Assembly (NCBI RefSeq): GCF_902497555.1
Contig: NZ_CABVGP010000002.1
Location: forward strand, 2,492,501 to 2,556,500
Length of the DNA: 64,000 nucleotides
Direction of reading: 5' to 3'
From: Amycolatopsis camponoti
Lineage (GTDB): Bacteria > Actinomycetota > Actinomycetes > Mycobacteriales > Pseudonocardiaceae
Shown here: positions 27,790 through 36,764 of the stretch, piece by piece
Numbering within the stretch: the first letter of the stretch is position 1
Layout: the number at the start of each line of letters is the position of its first letter
Made by a program: the position numbers and the translations under genes
Notes under the pieces: generated by a model
Seen by the model: only the letters and a program-made list of their open reading frames with translations
The model's database searches: none
Told to the model about the DNA's origin: nothing

Positions 27790-28575
27790 GTGACCGTGAC
27801 TCCGACGACTTCGACGGACAGTGCCAGCAGCTTGGCCAAGATGCTCCACGTCCTGCAGTTGTTCAGCGAAACAGAGCCGGTGTGGTCGACCGCCGCCATC
27901 ATCGAGGCTCTGGACACCTCGCGGTCGACGGGGTACCGGTACCTCAAGACCCTGCACGAGGCGGGGCTGCTCAGCGCGGTGCGCAACGGCTATTACAGCC
28001 TCGGCCCGCGCATCATCGAGATGGACCTGCAGATGCGCTTGACCGACCCGCTGCTCCTGGCCAGTGAAGGCGTGCTCGAAGAACTGGTGGACAAGATCGG
28101 CCACTCGGCGCTGCTGTGCACCGCCTTCCGCGACTCGGTCCTGTGCGTCGGCGAGTGCCGCGCGCCGCAGAGCCCCGCCAACCGATTCAGGCGCGGGCAG
28201 CGGCGCCCTTTGTTCCAAGGGGCGATCTCGAAAATCATCCTCGCCTACTTGCCCCATCACCGCCTGAAAGCCATCTATCCGCGGCAGCGCAAAGAAATCG
28301 AAGACGCCGGGCTGGGCAGCACGTGGAGCGAATTCCGGGCCACCCTGGGCAAGATGAAGAAGGACGGCTACTCCTTGACCGTGGGCGAGTTCAACCCGGG
28401 GGTCTACGGCGTCGCGGCGCCCATCCTCACCGATCAGAAGACGTCGGTGGGCAGTGTGGGCGTCGCCTGGGACGAGAAGGAGCGCCGCGACGTCGACGTC
28501 GAGCATGCGGTGCTGGCCGTCAAGCAGGCGGCGACCACCATCTCGGAGCGGCTGCTGGACCGGCAGCGCGACTGA
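27790..28575 (+). CDS. IclR-family transcriptional regulator
   Basis: This 261-aa protein has an N-terminal winged HTH (MLHVLQLFSETEPVWSTAAI, then TSRSTGYRYLKTLHEAGLL) and a C-terminal IclR effector-binding domain (LLVASEGVLEEL-type region, LCVGECRAP, AISKIILAYLP, YSLTVGEFNPGVYGVAAPI). IclR proteins bind palindromes as dimers or tetramers and respond to small aromatic or aliphatic acids. The GTG at 27790 is chosen because an upstream TTG would lie in the operator. There is no Shine-Dalgarno sequence and the predicted transcript starts at the GTG, so leaderless translation is likely. It is the natural candidate to bind the five palindromes. Confidence 0.92.
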   Translation: MTVTPTTSTDSASSLAKMLHVLQLFSETEPVWSTAAIIEALDTSRSTGYRYLKTLHEAGLLSAVRNGYYSLGPRIIEMDLQMRLTDPLLLASEGVLEELVDKIGHSALLCTAFRDSVLCVGECRAPQSPANRFRRGQRRPLFQGAISKIILAYLPHHRLKAIYPRQRKEIEDAGLGSTWSEFRATLGKMKKDGYSLTVGEFNPGVYGVAAPILTDQKTSVGSVGVAWDEKERRDVDVEHAVLAVKQAATTISERLLDRQRD

Positions 28576-28608
28576 AGACCGACACGCCCACATCGGGCCC
28601 TGTAGTCA

Positions 28609-29463
28609 CTACGCGGTCCTAGCGCCGGCGAGCCGGCGGAGGATCGAGGTGGTGAGGTCACGGGTGGCGGTCCCGCGCACCTGGGCGAGCGTGGCGACGT
28701 CGTCGCCGTCTTTCCTGACCTGGGGGAGCCGCGTCTCGATCGCGTCGAGGACAACGCCCCGCAGTTCGGTGTTGACGTTGACCTTGCCGACGCCGGACGC
28801 TCCGGCCGCCGCAAGATCTTCCCTCGGCAACCCGGAGGCGCCGTGCAGGACCAGCGGTACGGCTGAGGCAACCCGAATGCGCGCGAGTCTGTCCCGGTCG
28901 ATGAGGGGACGGCCCCGGTAGCGCCCGTGTACGTTGCCCACGGCGACGGCGAGCAAGTCGCAGCCCGACTGATCGACGAATCCCGCGACATCCGCGGGGT
29001 CCGTCATGCCCGCGGTATCGGGATCGAGGTCGAGCGCCCGGTCCTCGTGCCCGAGGATGCTGCCGAGCTCCGCTTCGAGCGTGAGGTCGGGGCCCGCGAG
29101 CCGGCGGATGCTGCGGACGAAGGCAGCATTGTCCTCGTGCGAAAGCTTCGAGCCGTCAGCGAGGACGGCGTCGACGCCCGCTTCGAGAGCCACCGCGATG
29201 ATCGCTGCATCCGAAGCGTGGTCAAGCTGGACCGAAACGGGGACGGCGGCGGAGTCCGCGATCGCCCGCATGGCGCGGATGGTGCGGAGGCCCTCCACGG
29301 CCGCCGGAAGTGAGGGTGGGACCAGCAGGACGACGGGGGACCCTTCGGCCTCGGCGGCTTCGACGACCGAGACCGCCGTCGACGCGCCGTAGCAGGTGAT
29401 CGCCGCGACGGCGGCGTTGTCGGTCAGCCGCTCGCGCGCTGTTTCGCGAAGCGATGCCCTCAT
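28609..29463 (-). CDS. Class II (zinc) aldolase, fructose-bisphosphate aldolase-like
   Basis: This 284-aa TIM-barrel enzyme has the metal and catalytic motifs of class II aldolases: QLDHASD (zinc His), EAELGSILGHED, VAVGNVHGRY (zinc His) and VLHGASGLP (zinc His), followed by KVNVNTELR. Members cleave phosphorylated ketoses (FBA, KbaY, GatY) or related 4-carbon compounds to DHAP plus an aldehyde. The ATG at 29463 overlaps the stop of the acid-sugar kinase (ATGA), so it probably acts on that kinase's phosphorylated product. It is the end of a seven-gene leftward operon. Confidence 0.88.
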   Translation of the reverse strand: MRASLRETARERLTDNAAVAAITCYGASTAVSVVEAAEAEGSPVVLLVPPSLPAAVEGLRTIRAMRAIADSAAVPVSVQLDHASDAAIIAVALEAGVDAVLADGSKLSHEDNAAFVRSIRRLAGPDLTLEAELGSILGHEDRALDLDPDTAGMTDPADVAGFVDQSGCDLLAVAVGNVHGRYRGRPLIDRDRLARIRVASAVPLVLHGASGLPREDLAAAGASGVGKVNVNTELRGVVLDAIETRLPQVRKDGDDVATLAQVRGTATRDLTTSILRRLAGARTA

Positions 29464-30716
29464 GCGGCCGTCACCCGGATGCCGAGCGCGTCGAGGACCC
29501 GGGTGAGTGTGTCGGGCCCGCCGACGTTCCCGGGGACGACGACGTAGAGCACCTCGCGCCCGTCGTGCGCCGTCATGCGCCACGCCGAGACGCCCAGGAG
29601 GACCTGCCCGAGCACGAGGGCCGACGTCGCGCCGATTCCGGTCCGGGCGACCTCGGCGGAGGTGATGCCACCCTTGGCGACGACGACCCTGACTTCCGGT
29701 AGGAGAGAGCGCACGGCGGTCGTGAGCGCTCCCATGACTCGCTCGCCGTGGGAGAGCGTGTTGTGCTCGGTCGACCGTGCGCGCTCGGTGGTCAGGATCG
29801 TGACCGGTTTCCCCGCGAAGGACCGCCTGGCCTCTTCGGCCGCTTCGAGGCCGGCCGCCGACGGGGCGTCGAGCGCCGTCGCCGTGTTGATGACGGCGGG
29901 AGCGCCCCATGCGTTGGTGATCGGCTCGAGCTGGTCGCTCGCCCCGGAAGTGTGCGAGCCGCAGACGAGCAGTACGTGCCCGGGCCGGTCCACGAGCGGG
30001 GTCGGCAGGAGCCCGGTGCTCGTGACCGCGGCCAGCTCGGCGGCGAGCGGCGCTGCCGAGCGGACGACGATGCGCCGTCCCTTCGCAGTGACCGCGTCCA
30101 CCGCGGCGGCGATCGCCGAGATGTCGGTCGCATCGACGGCGTCGGGGAGGACCACGGAGCCGCCGGGCGCTTCGGCTAGCACGCGGACCAGCTCGCCCGA
30201 GTGGACGTCTTCGAGTGGCACCGGAACGGCGGTGAGCCCGGACTTCTCGGCGACGTAGTCGACGAGGACGCCGGTGGAGAACCCGAACACCGGGTCGTCG
30301 GCGTATTCGCTCTCGTGCGCGGGAACGTCGTTCTGGCCGATCCGCACGTAGTGGACCCCGCCACGCGTCGTACGCCCGCCGTCGGGGAAGGCCGGGACGA
30401 AGAGCAGCACGGCGTCGTCGTCCAGGAAGACCTCGGACTCGGCGAAGACGTGACCCCGGAGCGTGGAGTCGCCGCGGAGGACGAAGCGCACGTCGTCGCC
30501 GAGCTGCTCGGCTGCGGCCTCGCCGTCGGCTTTGATCCGGCGCACCAGGGCGACGGCCTCATCCGAAGGAAGCGCGCGGCTGTTCGTCTGCACGTAGACC
30601 GAATCGGCGTCCGTGAGCGCCTCGGCGAGCAGCTCGGCGGTGCTGTCGAACAGGACGGTGACGCCGGTCGCGGACTGGGTTCCGGTGGGGTCATCGTCGA
30701 GGACGATGGTCTTCAT
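29460..30716 (-). CDS. Four-carbon acid-sugar kinase (OtnK/DUF1537 family)
   Basis: This 418-aa protein has the N-terminal DDDPTGTQSATGV motif that defines the DUF1537/OtnK family, YVQTNSRAL, LRGDSTLRGHV, and a C-terminal nucleotide-binding region (VVAKGGITSAEVAR, GVSAWRM, VVPGNVGGPDTL). Known members phosphorylate D-threonate, D-erythronate or related four-carbon acid sugars. Coupling to a class II aldolase fits phosphorylation then cleavage of a four-carbon acid sugar. The usual NAD-dependent phospho-acid dehydrogenase partner is not obvious; the ketopantoate-reductase-like gene at 31513 could fill a redox role. Confidence 0.88.
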   Translation of the reverse strand: MKTIVLDDDPTGTQSATGVTVLFDSTAELLAEALTDADSVYVQTNSRALPSDEAVALVRRIKADGEAAAEQLGDDVRFVLRGDSTLRGHVFAESEVFLDDDAVLLFVPAFPDGGRTTRGGVHYVRIGQNDVPAHESEYADDPVFGFSTGVLVDYVAEKSGLTAVPVPLEDVHSGELVRVLAEAPGGSVVLPDAVDATDISAIAAAVDAVTAKGRRIVVRSAAPLAAELAAVTSTGLLPTPLVDRPGHVLLVCGSHTSGASDQLEPITNAWGAPAVINTATALDAPSAAGLEAAEEARRSFAGKPVTILTTERARSTEHNTLSHGERVMGALTTAVRSLLPEVRVVVAKGGITSAEVARTGIGATSALVLGQVLLGVSAWRMTAHDGREVLYVVVPGNVGGPDTLTRVLDALGIRVTAA

Positions 30717-30756
30717 GAGGCTTCCCTTGTCGAGCTGAGGTCGGGCGGGTTCAGGG

Positions 30757-31434
30757 TCAGGCAGGAAGCTCGGCGACACGACGAGCGAGGTAGTCCACGC
30801 CGATGCGGGGGCTCGCCAGAACCGGCAGGTGGATCTTTTCCTGAAGCACCTCGGCAAGGCGGGACATGGACGCCTGCGCCAGAACGATCATGTCGACCGT
30901 CTCGGCGAGGTCCATGGCCTGCTCGATGACCATCGAATCGTGTTTCTCGCGGTCTCCCGACATGAGGACCGAGAATGCCCCTTCGCACAGCCGCTGCTCG
31001 AGAGTCAGGCTGCGGCCGATTTCTTTTGCTTTTGCTTGGATCAGGTCCGAAGTGGGGCCGAGCGTGGTGGGCACAGTGGCCAAGACGCCGACGCGGGTGC
31101 CTTCCCGGGCGGCTCGCATCGCCATCGCCTCGTCGATTTTCACCACCGGGGTACGGACGCTTCGGGAAGCGACGTCCACGGCCGGCCCCAATGACGAGCA
31201 TGCCGAGAAGATGATGTCCGCACCTGCTGATTCAGCCGCTTGCGCAAGATGCGTCATCCGCGCTTCGCTGTTCGGCGAGATCCCTTGCTCGCGGACAACC
31301 GTGGCCAGAACGTCGGAGTCGACGAAGTGCAGGACTTCGGCATCGGGAACAAGTTCGGCGATGAGATCATTGATCATCGGCTCGACAGAAACGAACACGA
31401 AGCTGGTGTGCAGGATCGCGATCTTCTTCGGCAT
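30757..31434 (-). CDS. Asp/Glu/hydantoin racemase-fold protein
   Basis: This 225-aa protein has the two-lobed racemase-like fold with TSFVFVSVEPMIN, IIFSACSSLGPAVD (first active-site Cys) and GVLATVPTTLGPT. The second catalytic Cys expected after the strand that reads MIVLAQASMSRL is absent. One-base racemisation is therefore doubtful; the family also includes maleate isomerase-like and decarboxylase enzymes. It sits between the acid-sugar kinase and the ketopantoate-reductase-like gene in the same operon. Confidence 0.8.
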   Translation of the reverse strand: MPKKIAILHTSFVFVSVEPMINDLIAELVPDAEVLHFVDSDVLATVVREQGISPNSEARMTHLAQAAESAGADIIFSACSSLGPAVDVASRSVRTPVVKIDEAMAMRAAREGTRVGVLATVPTTLGPTSDLIQAKAKEIGRSLTLEQRLCEGAFSVLMSGDREKHDSMVIEQAMDLAETVDMIVLAQASMSRLAEVLQEKIHLPVLASPRIGVDYLARRVAELPA

Positions 31435-31512
31435 CTTGGTTCCGCCCTTCGGTGGATTTCGTGGTGGGTGGCGTGCCTCGTCAACGGTTCGGTGTGACCG
31501 CGCCGGGCGAAC

Positions 31513-32499
31513 TCATCCGTCGGTGTCGTCGTACAGGCCCGCGGCACGGGCGCGCTGGGTGGCCAGCTCGATCACCAGATCGAGGGTGGGGGTCGGGACG
31601 TGCACCAGTTCGGCGAGGTCGAGGGGGGCCCGGAGGATGGCGTCGACCTCCATGGGGCGGCCCGCCCGCAGGTCCTGCGCGATGCTCTGCAGATGGCTGG
31701 ACTTCGCCAGCTTGCCGAGGCCCTCGGCGGGATCGCCGGGGTCGCAGCCCAGGGCGCGGGCGATGGCGGTGCCTTCGGCGGCCATCGCCTTCGCGGTGGC
31801 GGCGACGGCGGATTTGTCGAGGACATCCTTCATGGGCGAGGCGGTGAGGACAGCCAGCGAACCGCCGACCAGGTTCATCGCGAGCTTGGTCCAGACCGCG
31901 TCCCGGATCTTCGGGGTAACGGTGACCTCGAGGCCGCTGGGGTTCATCAGCGACGCCAGCTCGTCGAGCCTCGCGTCGGGCCGGCCGTCGAGGTGTCCGA
32001 TGATCAGGCGGTTGCGCGCGTTCTCGGCACGAACGACTCCCGGTTCGAGCACGCTGCAGGCGGTGTAGGCGACGGCGCCCACCGCGCGTTCGGGGCCGAT
32101 GTGCTTCCACAGTGCGCGCTCGGGGTCCAGCCGTCGAAGGTGAGTGCCGTCCCTGGCTCCGCCGTGGTGGTGGAAGTACCACCAGGGAACGCCGTTCACG
32201 ACGAACAGTGCCAAGCCGTCCTGGCGGAGCAGGGAACCGATCTGCTCGGCGATGCCCGGCAGAGCCGGCGACTTGACGGCGGCGATGACGACGTCTTGCG
32301 GCTCCAGTTCGCCGGGCCGGTCGGTGGTGACCGGGTGCGAGAGCAGCGTTCCGGTACGGGTCTCCACCCGCAGCCCGTCCCGCCGGATCGCGGCCAGTTG
32401 CCCGCCGCGAGCGATCAACGAAACCTCGGCCTCTCCCGCGGCGAGGCGTCCGGCCAGATGCCCGCCCACCGCTCCTGCGCCGTACACGCAGATTTTCAC
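31513..32499 (-). CDS. Ketopantoate reductase-like (2-dehydropantoate 2-reductase family)
   Basis: This 328-aa protein has the NADP-binding GAGAVGGHLAGRL at the start, VIAAVKSPALPGIAEQI, VVNGVPWWYFHHHGG and a C-terminal helical domain with the catalytic Lys region VWTKLAMNLVGG. The YFHHHGGARDG insertion is typical of PanE-like paralogues in catabolic clusters rather than true PanE. It likely reduces or oxidises a 2-oxo/2-hydroxyacid. Confidence 0.85.
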   Translation of the reverse strand: MKICVYGAGAVGGHLAGRLAAGEAEVSLIARGGQLAAIRRDGLRVETRTGTLLSHPVTTDRPGELEPQDVVIAAVKSPALPGIAEQIGSLLRQDGLALFVVNGVPWWYFHHHGGARDGTHLRRLDPERALWKHIGPERAVGAVAYTACSVLEPGVVRAENARNRLIIGHLDGRPDARLDELASLMNPSGLEVTVTPKIRDAVWTKLAMNLVGGSLAVLTASPMKDVLDKSAVAATAKAMAAEGTAIARALGCDPGDPAEGLGKLAKSSHLQSIAQDLRAGRPMEVDAILRAPLDLAELVHVPTPTLDLVIELATQRARAAGLYDDTDG

Positions 32500-32526
32500 G
32501 TGCGCTCCCGTTCCGTGCCGTGTCGA

Positions 32527-33327
32527 TCAGTCGAATTGCTTGCGCTTCTGTGTCGCGGCGGCGGTGAGGAACGAGATGTCGTTGCCGGTGGAGACATAGC
32601 CGCCACCGAGTTCCAGGTACCGCCGGATGAGATCCGGCCGCCCGCCCAGTCCGCCGATGCCGACGGTCTTTCCGTGTTTCCGGCAGGCATCGATGACGTG
32701 CAGGTACGCCTCGTGCACCAAGGGGTGGTCCATTTTCCCGGCGACACCGAGTTCGACGCTCAGGTCGTTCGCTCCGACGAGGAGGATGTCCACGCCGTCG
32801 ACGGCGGCGATGGCCTCGGCCGCGTCCAGGCCGGCCTGGGATTCGATCTGCGCCACGACCATCGAGGCGTCGTCGAGTTCGCGGACGGTCTGATCGGCGG
32901 GCAGTGACCGGTAGTGCAGCTGGGGTGCGGCACCCGCGAGGGACCGTTCGCCCCGGGGAGCGTGCTTGACGGCGAGAACCGCCGTGCGCGCCTCGTCGGC
33001 CGACTGCACGCCGGGTACGACGATCCCCATGGCGCCGGAGTCCATGACCCTGGCGATGAAGGCCGGATCCAGCCCGGGCACGCGGACGAGCGGGGTGATG
33101 CCCAGATGGTTGCAGGCCATACAGATCTGGCCCGCGGCTTCAAGGGAAAAGCTGCTGTGCTCCAGATCGATGTAGACCGAGTCGAACCCTGCCGTGTGCG
33201 CGATGGCGGCGATGTCGATGGTCCGTACCAGCCGGACGGTCATCGAGTACACCGGTTCGCCCCGGGCCAGCTTTTCCTTGACCGGATTGCGCAGCAGGCG
33301 GGTGGTCTCGTCGTGCATGTCGTTCAC
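32527..33327 (-). CDS. HpcH/HpaI-family aldolase
   Basis: This 266-aa (beta/alpha)8 protein has YIDLEHSSFSLEAAGQ (metal-binding Glu), LVRVPGLDPAFIARVMDSG, GIVVPGVQSADEAR and VAQIESQAGLDAAEAIA, LVGANDLSVELG. Members cleave 4-hydroxy-2-oxoacids to pyruvate and an aldehyde with a divalent metal. The aldehyde it makes could be the substrate of the neighbouring ALDH at 33352. The N-terminus MNDMHDETTR suggests either of two close ATGs. Confidence 0.88.
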   Translation of the reverse strand: MNDMHDETTRLLRNPVKEKLARGEPVYSMTVRLVRTIDIAAIAHTAGFDSVYIDLEHSSFSLEAAGQICMACNHLGITPLVRVPGLDPAFIARVMDSGAMGIVVPGVQSADEARTAVLAVKHAPRGERSLAGAAPQLHYRSLPADQTVRELDDASMVVAQIESQAGLDAAEAIAAVDGVDILLVGANDLSVELGVAGKMDHPLVHEAYLHVIDACRKHGKTVGIGGLGGRPDLIRRYLELGGGYVSTGNDISFLTAAATQKRKQFD

Positions 33328-33351
33328 AGCTCCTGTCCGACTCGGAAGTTC

Positions 33352-34803
33352 TCAGCCGAACAGCGTCGGCAACGCTTGCGCCTCGTCCTCGAACCCGTAG
33401 ACGGATTTGACTTCGAGGTACTCTTCGAGCCCGAAGCGGCCCATCGAGCGGCCGATGCCCGACTCCTTGTAGCCACCCATGGGGGTGTAGGAGTCCGTGG
33501 CCGCGCCGTTGTAGCTGATCCGTCCGGCGCGCAGCCCGTTCGCCACGCGGCGGGCATTCTCCCGGTCGCCGCCAAAGACGAAGCCGCCGAGCCCGTAGGG
33601 CGAATCGTTGGCGATGCGCAGGGCGTCGTCCTCGTCACGGTAAGGAAGGACGGCCAGCACCGGCCCGAAGATCTCCTCCCGGCCGATCCGCATGTCCGGG
33701 GTGACTCCGGTGAACACCGTGGGCTGCACAAAATAGCCGCGGTCGAGACCGTCCGGGCGCTCGAGGCCGCCGGTGACGAGACGGGCACCCTCGTCGAGAC
33801 CGCTTTGGATGTGCTCTTTGATCGACTTGAACTGGGCGGCGCTGACGACCGGACCCATCGTCGTCGAGCTGTCCAGCGGGTCGCCGAGGCGGAAGCGGCG
33901 TGCCTCGTCGACCAGAAACGGCACGACCTGCTCGACCTGGCTTTCGTGCACCAGCATTCGGCTGGGCGCGTGACAGGACTGGCCGGCGTTGAAGAAGCAG
34001 CGCTGGACGTTCCAGCGCGCGGCTCGTTCCAGATCGGCGTCGGGCAGCACGACGGTGGCCGATTTTCCGCCCAGCTCGAGGCAGACCCGTTTCACGGTGC
34101 CCGCGGCGGCGGCGCCCACCTGCTTGCCGGCCGCGGTGGACCCGGTGAAGGAGATCAGGTCGACCCCGGGGTGGTGGGACAGCGTGTCGCCGACCTCGCG
34201 GCCGCGGCCGTTCACGAGGTTGAACACGCCTGGCGGCACCTCGGCCTCGTGCAGCACCTTGGCCAGCAGCACCCCGCTCGCGGCGGAGTTGAGGCTGGGT
34301 TTGGCGACCATCGTGCACCCGGCGACCAGCGCGTAGACGAGCTTGATCACTCCGGTCTGGATGGGCCAGTTCCACGGGGAGATCAGTGCGCAGACGCCGA
34401 TCGGCTCGCGGCGGACGATGGCGTTGCCGATCCGCGATTCGAAGGGGTACTCGCGCACGATGTCGCGGGCCACCCGCATGTGCTGGGCCGGGCCGGTGAC
34501 TTGGGCGCGATTGCCGACGGGGATGCCGACCTCGCGCGCGATCAACTCGGAGAACTCGTCGGCGTAGGACTCGTAGACGTCGATGACGCGGTCGATCACC
34601 GCGATCCGCTCGGCCGGCGAGGTGGTGGAAAAGGTCTTGAACGCGTCCCGGGCGGCGGCGACCGCGCGGTCCGCGTCCGCCGCGCCGCCGAGGGCTACTC
34701 GGGCGAAGGGCTCTTCGCGGGTGGGGTCGACGAGTTCCACTTCGTGGGGTTCGACTGGTTCCGTCCACCGGCCGTCGATGTAGAGGTGCGGGTGCTGCCT
34801 CAT
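33352..34803 (-). CDS. NAD(P)-dependent aldehyde dehydrogenase
   Basis: This 483-aa ALDH has ISPWNWPIQTGVI, FTGSTAAGKQV, the catalytic Glu in LELGGKSATVVL, and Cys in NAGQSCHAPSRML, with GGYKESGIGRSMG near the end. It starts with RQHPHLYIDGRW at 34803. It lies 24 bp before the HpcH/HpaI aldolase gene and 33 bp after the SDR, in the leftward operon from palindrome copy 5. Confidence 0.93.
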   Translation of the reverse strand: MRQHPHLYIDGRWTEPVEPHEVELVDPTREEPFARVALGGAADADRAVAAARDAFKTFSTTSPAERIAVIDRVIDVYESYADEFSELIAREVGIPVGNRAQVTGPAQHMRVARDIVREYPFESRIGNAIVRREPIGVCALISPWNWPIQTGVIKLVYALVAGCTMVAKPSLNSAASGVLLAKVLHEAEVPPGVFNLVNGRGREVGDTLSHHPGVDLISFTGSTAAGKQVGAAAAGTVKRVCLELGGKSATVVLPDADLERAARWNVQRCFFNAGQSCHAPSRMLVHESQVEQVVPFLVDEARRFRLGDPLDSSTTMGPVVSAAQFKSIKEHIQSGLDEGARLVTGGLERPDGLDRGYFVQPTVFTGVTPDMRIGREEIFGPVLAVLPYRDEDDALRIANDSPYGLGGFVFGGDRENARRVANGLRAGRISYNGAATDSYTPMGGYKESGIGRSMGRFGLEEYLEVKSVYGFEDEAQALPTLFG

Positions 34804-34836
34804 GGGCGAGGCCTCCTCAGGCTGTGTGCGGGTCGG

Positions 34837-35658
34837 TCAGCTGCTGTGGGTGTAGCCGCCGTCGCAGGCGATCGTCTGGCCGGTGATGAACGCGGACGCC
34901 GGCGTGGCCAGGAAGAACATGATGCCGACCAGGTCGGTGGGAACCATCCCCCGCGGGATGCACTGCAGCGCCGCGGCGCGCTCACGGACCTCGACGGTGG
35001 GGTTGACGGTGCGCTCGACTTCCGTGGCGACACTGCCTGGCCGCACGCAGTTGACGGTGATCCCGTAGCCGCCCAGCTCGCGCGCCAAGGAGTTGGTCAT
35101 GCCGATCACCGCCGCCTTCGAGGTGACGTAGTGCAGGTAGTTGACGGTCCCGCGGGTCACCGCGTCGGAGGAGACGTTGATGATGCGGCCGAATCCCGCT
35201 TCGCGCATGTGCGCCGCGACCGCCCGAACACACAGGTAGGTGCCGGTGACGTTGACCTTCAGCACCTTTTCCCACTGCGACAAGGGGATCTGGTCGAACG
35301 GCCCCTTCTCGATGCTCGCGAAGACCGACGCGTTGTTGATCAAGACGTCGACCCGGCCCCATCGTTCGACGATGGTGTCGACCATCGCCTCGGTCGACGA
35401 TTCGTCGGCCACGTCCACCTGGACGGCCAAGCCGGTCCCGCCGGCTTCGTGGATCTCCTTGACCACTGCCTCCGCCTTGGCGAAGTCGAGGTCGGCCACG
35501 ACGGCAACGGCCCCCGCCGCGGCGAACTGGCGAGCCAGTTCTCGACCGATGCCCTGCGCTGCACCGGTCACGACCACCACCCGCCCCTCGACACTGAAAT
35601 CCCGCGCCGAGGCCGGTACTCCGGAGTCCTCTGGGGTGTGGGTCAGGGTCGTCGTCAT
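34837..35658 (-). CDS. SDR-family oxidoreductase
   Basis: This 273-aa classical SDR has TGAAQGIG, INNAS, NVSSDAV, YVTSK and RPGSVATEV, and ends with CDGGYTHSS. The about 25-residue N-terminus (TTTLTHTPEDSG) is disordered. It is the first gene of the leftward operon that ends with the class II aldolase; the minus-strand promoter in palindrome copy 5 (TTGACA, TATGTT) reads into it. Confidence 0.9.
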   Translation of the reverse strand: MTTTLTHTPEDSGVPASARDFSVEGRVVVVTGAAQGIGRELARQFAAAGAVAVVADLDFAKAEAVVKEIHEAGGTGLAVQVDVADESSTEAMVDTIVERWGRVDVLINNASVFASIEKGPFDQIPLSQWEKVLKVNVTGTYLCVRAVAAHMREAGFGRIINVSSDAVTRGTVNYLHYVTSKAAVIGMTNSLARELGGYGITVNCVRPGSVATEVERTVNPTVEVRERAAALQCIPRGMVPTDLVGIMFFLATPASAFITGQTIACDGGYTHSS

Positions 35659-35776
35659 GCTCGTTCCTCGTCGCGTCGCGCTTCATGGTGGACAGGCAGC
35701 AATGGTGGGCGGGAGGTGCTGTCTCGGCCGTCTGCGCCCGCGCTCCGCGGTGCTCCGGCTAGCGCCTCTGTCGCTA

Positions 35777-35809
35777 TTGAACATATCCTGTAATATGGGA
35801 TATTGTCAA
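35777..35809. promoter_or_regulatory. IclR-type 33-bp palindrome/bidirectional promoter, copy 5
   Basis: This copy has the most regular arms: TTGAACATATC and GATATTGTCAA. Plus strand: TTGAAC and TATTGT, 18 bp apart, facing the cupin gene. Minus strand: TTGACA and TATGTT, 18 bp apart, facing the SDR operon. It is therefore a promoter in both directions and an operator by symmetry. Confidence 0.72.
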
Positions 35810-35913
35810 TCACGGCGACCAGACCGGCGCCGCTGCAGGACGGCGGCAGACCGGAAGTCACCGCCCATCGGCTCTCGCCGCGGGGAGACATCGATTGTGT
35901 GAAGGAGCAGGAG

Positions 35914-36753
35914 ATGCGCGTAGGCAAGGCATCCGACACCGGCAGTGAGCGAGTCGGAACCATGCGCGAGGGAACCCTCGATCAGAAGCACCTGCTGTTC
36001 GGCGAAGACGGCTCGCCCAACAACTACGACCTGAACATGGGGCTCACGGGCGGTGGTGGCTGGCGAACCCCGCGCCACCGGCACAACTTCGACCAGATCC
36101 GCTACGTCATCCAGGGCACGCTGCCATACACCGAGAACGACGTGCTGGAGGAGGGGTGGGTCGGGTACTTCCCCGAAAGCATCCACTATGGACCCCAAGA
36201 GCGTCCGGAGGGCTTGCGGACCATGGTTCTGCAGTGTGGCGGCGCGAGCGGTGGCGGCTACCTGAGCGTCGCGCAGCGGGAGGCGACGAACGCCGAGCTG
36301 GCCAAGACCGGTGAGTTCAAGAAGGGCAAGTACCACTACACGGACGCCGATGGCGTGGCCCAGGTCCAGGACGGTTCGCAGGCGATCTTCGAGCACGCCA
36401 CCGGAGGCAAGCTCGAGTTCGCTGCCCCGCGCTACACCGACGTCATCGCGATGAACCCGGAGGCCTACGACTGGCTGCCCCAAGGCGGCGTCGGTGTCTG
36501 GGAGAAGTGGCTGGGAAGCTTCACCGAACGCGATCTGCGGATCGGTCTCCTGCGCTTGGACGCCGGTGCGGTGTACCAGGCGGGTCAGCACCCGTCCATC
36601 GAAATCCTGTTTCAGATCAACGGTCAGGTGAACGCGGGCGGCGAGAAGTACGGTCCCGAGACCGGGTATGAATTTCTGGCCAACGAGGGACCGGTGCCGG
36701 TCGAGGCAGTCGAGCCGACCGAGTTCTTGCGCGCGGTGCTGCACAAGTTCTGA
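35914..36753 (+). CDS. Cupin-domain protein
   Basis: This 279-aa protein has a cupin barrel with PRHRHNFDQIRYVIQGTLPY (His metal ligands and Glu/Gln position) and a second half with HPSIEILFQINGQ. Two cupin-like halves suggest a bicupin. I use the ATG at 35914, 6 bp after AAGGAG; an in-frame GTG at 35899 is possible. No enzymatic function can be claimed; in this neighbourhood isomerase, dioxygenase or decarboxylase activity is plausible. Confidence 0.78.
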   Translation: MRVGKASDTGSERVGTMREGTLDQKHLLFGEDGSPNNYDLNMGLTGGGGWRTPRHRHNFDQIRYVIQGTLPYTENDVLEEGWVGYFPESIHYGPQERPEGLRTMVLQCGGASGGGYLSVAQREATNAELAKTGEFKKGKYHYTDADGVAQVQDGSQAIFEHATGGKLEFAAPRYTDVIAMNPEAYDWLPQGGVGVWEKWLGSFTERDLRIGLLRLDAGAVYQAGQHPSIEILFQINGQVNAGGEKYGPETGYEFLANEGPVPVEAVEPTEFLRAVLHKF

Positions 36754-36764
36754 GCCGAGGTGGG

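Noticed and set aside
32914..35793. A 959-codon plus-strand open frame
   Set aside because: It lies antisense to an aldolase, an ALDH and an SDR gene with clear motifs; its own product is Gly/Arg/His-rich without similarity. Long antisense frames are expected in GC-rich DNA.
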